A stretch of 64,000 nucleotides of DNA. Origin: Latilactobacillus fragifolii. GTDB lineage: Bacteria > Bacillota > Bacilli > Lactobacillales > Lactobacillaceae. Made by a program: the position numbers and the translations under genes. The stretch spans positions 248,001-312,000 of the forward strand of contig NZ_CAJOCF010000001.1 in assembly GCF_905332535.1 (NCBI RefSeq), given 5' to 3'. Each line of letters opens with the position of its first letter. Positions within the stretch are counted from its first letter, which is position 1. Under the pieces are notes generated by a model. The model was not told where the DNA came from. It did no database searches and saw only the letters and a list, made by a program, of their open reading frames with translations. Positions 63,519-64,000 of the stretch are shown piece by piece.

Positions 63519-64000
63519 ATGATTGACTATAGTTTATCGATTTTACCAGCATTATTCAGTGGGGCGCAGATGACATTGGCTGTTTTTGGCTTAACGATTA
63601 TCGGGGCGATTCCACTTGGCTTATTATTAAGTTTAGGGTTATTAGCTAAGTTTAAACCATTGCATTATCTCTTAAATTTATATGTGTGGTTGATGCGGGG
63701 AACACCATTATTATTACAACTGATTTTTGTGTTTTATGGTTTGCCGGTCATCGGCATTGTTTTTAATCGCTTCAATGCGGCGTTAATCGCTTTTATTTTG
63801 AATTATGCAGCGTATTTTGCCGAAATTTTTCGCGGGGGCTTTCAAGCCGTTGATAATGGCCAGATTGAAGCAGCTGAGGTCTTAGGGTTAACTTATCCGC
63901 AAACAATTGCTAAAATCATCGTGCCGCAAACCATTAAAATTGTCTTACCGTCTGTAGGCAATGAAGTCATCAACTTGATTAAAGATTCATCATTAGTGTA
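63519..64000 (+). CDS. Amino-acid ABC transporter permease (3' end outside window)
   Basis: 160 codons from ATG 63519, behind AGAGGAG, open to the window edge. The polar amino-acid permease family (HisM/GlnP type) is shown by helices at about residues 15–45, LYVWLMRGTPLLLQLIF (54–70), and the cytoplasmic EAA loop EAAEVLGLTYPQTIAKIIVPQ (near residue 127). The T-box before it means expression rises when one tRNA is uncharged, so the cargo is probably that amino acid; which one is not settled here. Confidence 0.92.
   Translation, partial: MIDYSLSILPALFSGAQMTLAVFGLTIIGAIPLGLLLSLGLLAKFKPLHYLLNLYVWLMRGTPLLLQLIFVFYGLPVIGIVFNRFNAALIAFILNYAAYFAEIFRGGFQAVDNGQIEAAEVLGLTYPQTIAKIIVPQTIKIVLPSVGNEVINLIKDSSLV

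Noticed and set aside
1-64000. CRISPR array
   Set aside because: No series of short, evenly spaced repeats was seen; the repeats found are long, few and unevenly placed.

Overview
The window comes from a low-GC Gram-positive lactic acid bacterium of the Lactobacillaceae. The order rpsD–ezrA–cysteine desulfurase–thiI–T-box–valS–folC–radC–mreBCD–minCD, a 6S RNA between rarA and a uspA-type gene, and a bifunctional gshF all fit. A Latilactobacillus (sakei/curvatus) type is my best guess. That guess is inference from gene order; no species call can be made from the sequence alone.

Positions 1–8979 are the core of a type VIIb secretion system (T7SSb): esaA (5' end outside the window), essA, esaB, essB and essC in one tight, overlapping operon. 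Positions 8988–31700 are a T7SS effector island built from repeated modules. The full module is: a DUF5082 helical protein, a DUF5344 helical protein, a long DUF4176 protein, an LXG toxin, an immunity protein and, for membrane-type toxins only, a short DUF4176 protein. Cassette 1 (8988–12658) and cassette 3 (23164–26966) are complete. Both carry glycine-rich, membrane-active-looking LXG toxins paired with multi-pass immunity proteins of DUF443 (TsaI) type. Cassette 2 (12687–15166) has lost the two helical-protein genes and the start of the DUF4176 gene, and ends in a GHH/HNH nuclease tip. Between and after these lie orphan toxin tips (TNT-like, ART-like, others), orphan immunity genes, frameshifted pairs and scraps of the module genes. 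The scraps share short identical seams: a 153-bp promoter repeat, a linker repeat and a lap1 5'-end repeat. The region therefore looks like a recombination-driven toxin-tip reservoir.

Positions 31718–34954 look like a signalling locus. An XRE–TPR regulator is transcribed away from a 14-codon aromatic peptide ORF with a near-perfect Shine-Dalgarno sequence. The peptide is followed by an AgrC/HPK10-like kinase and a LytTR response regulator. Two ACGTTTA repeats exactly 21 bp apart lie upstream of the peptide. This may be an undescribed peptide pheromone circuit beside the T7SS island.

Positions 35000–64000 are mostly ordinary chromosome. They hold a free-methionine-sulfoxide reductase, an ECF S component with a nucleoside hydrolase, tRNA-Ser(UGA), a nitroreductase, a second XRE–TPR regulator, uspA, 6S RNA, rarA, gshF, rpsD with its leader, ezrA, sulfur-transfer genes (desulfurase and thiI), a valine T-box with valS, folC, radC, the mre and min genes, and an amino-acid ABC permease. 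That permease is preceded by a T-box leader with two antiterminator/terminator modules but only one stem I. An unexplained structured segment lies between mreB and mreC.
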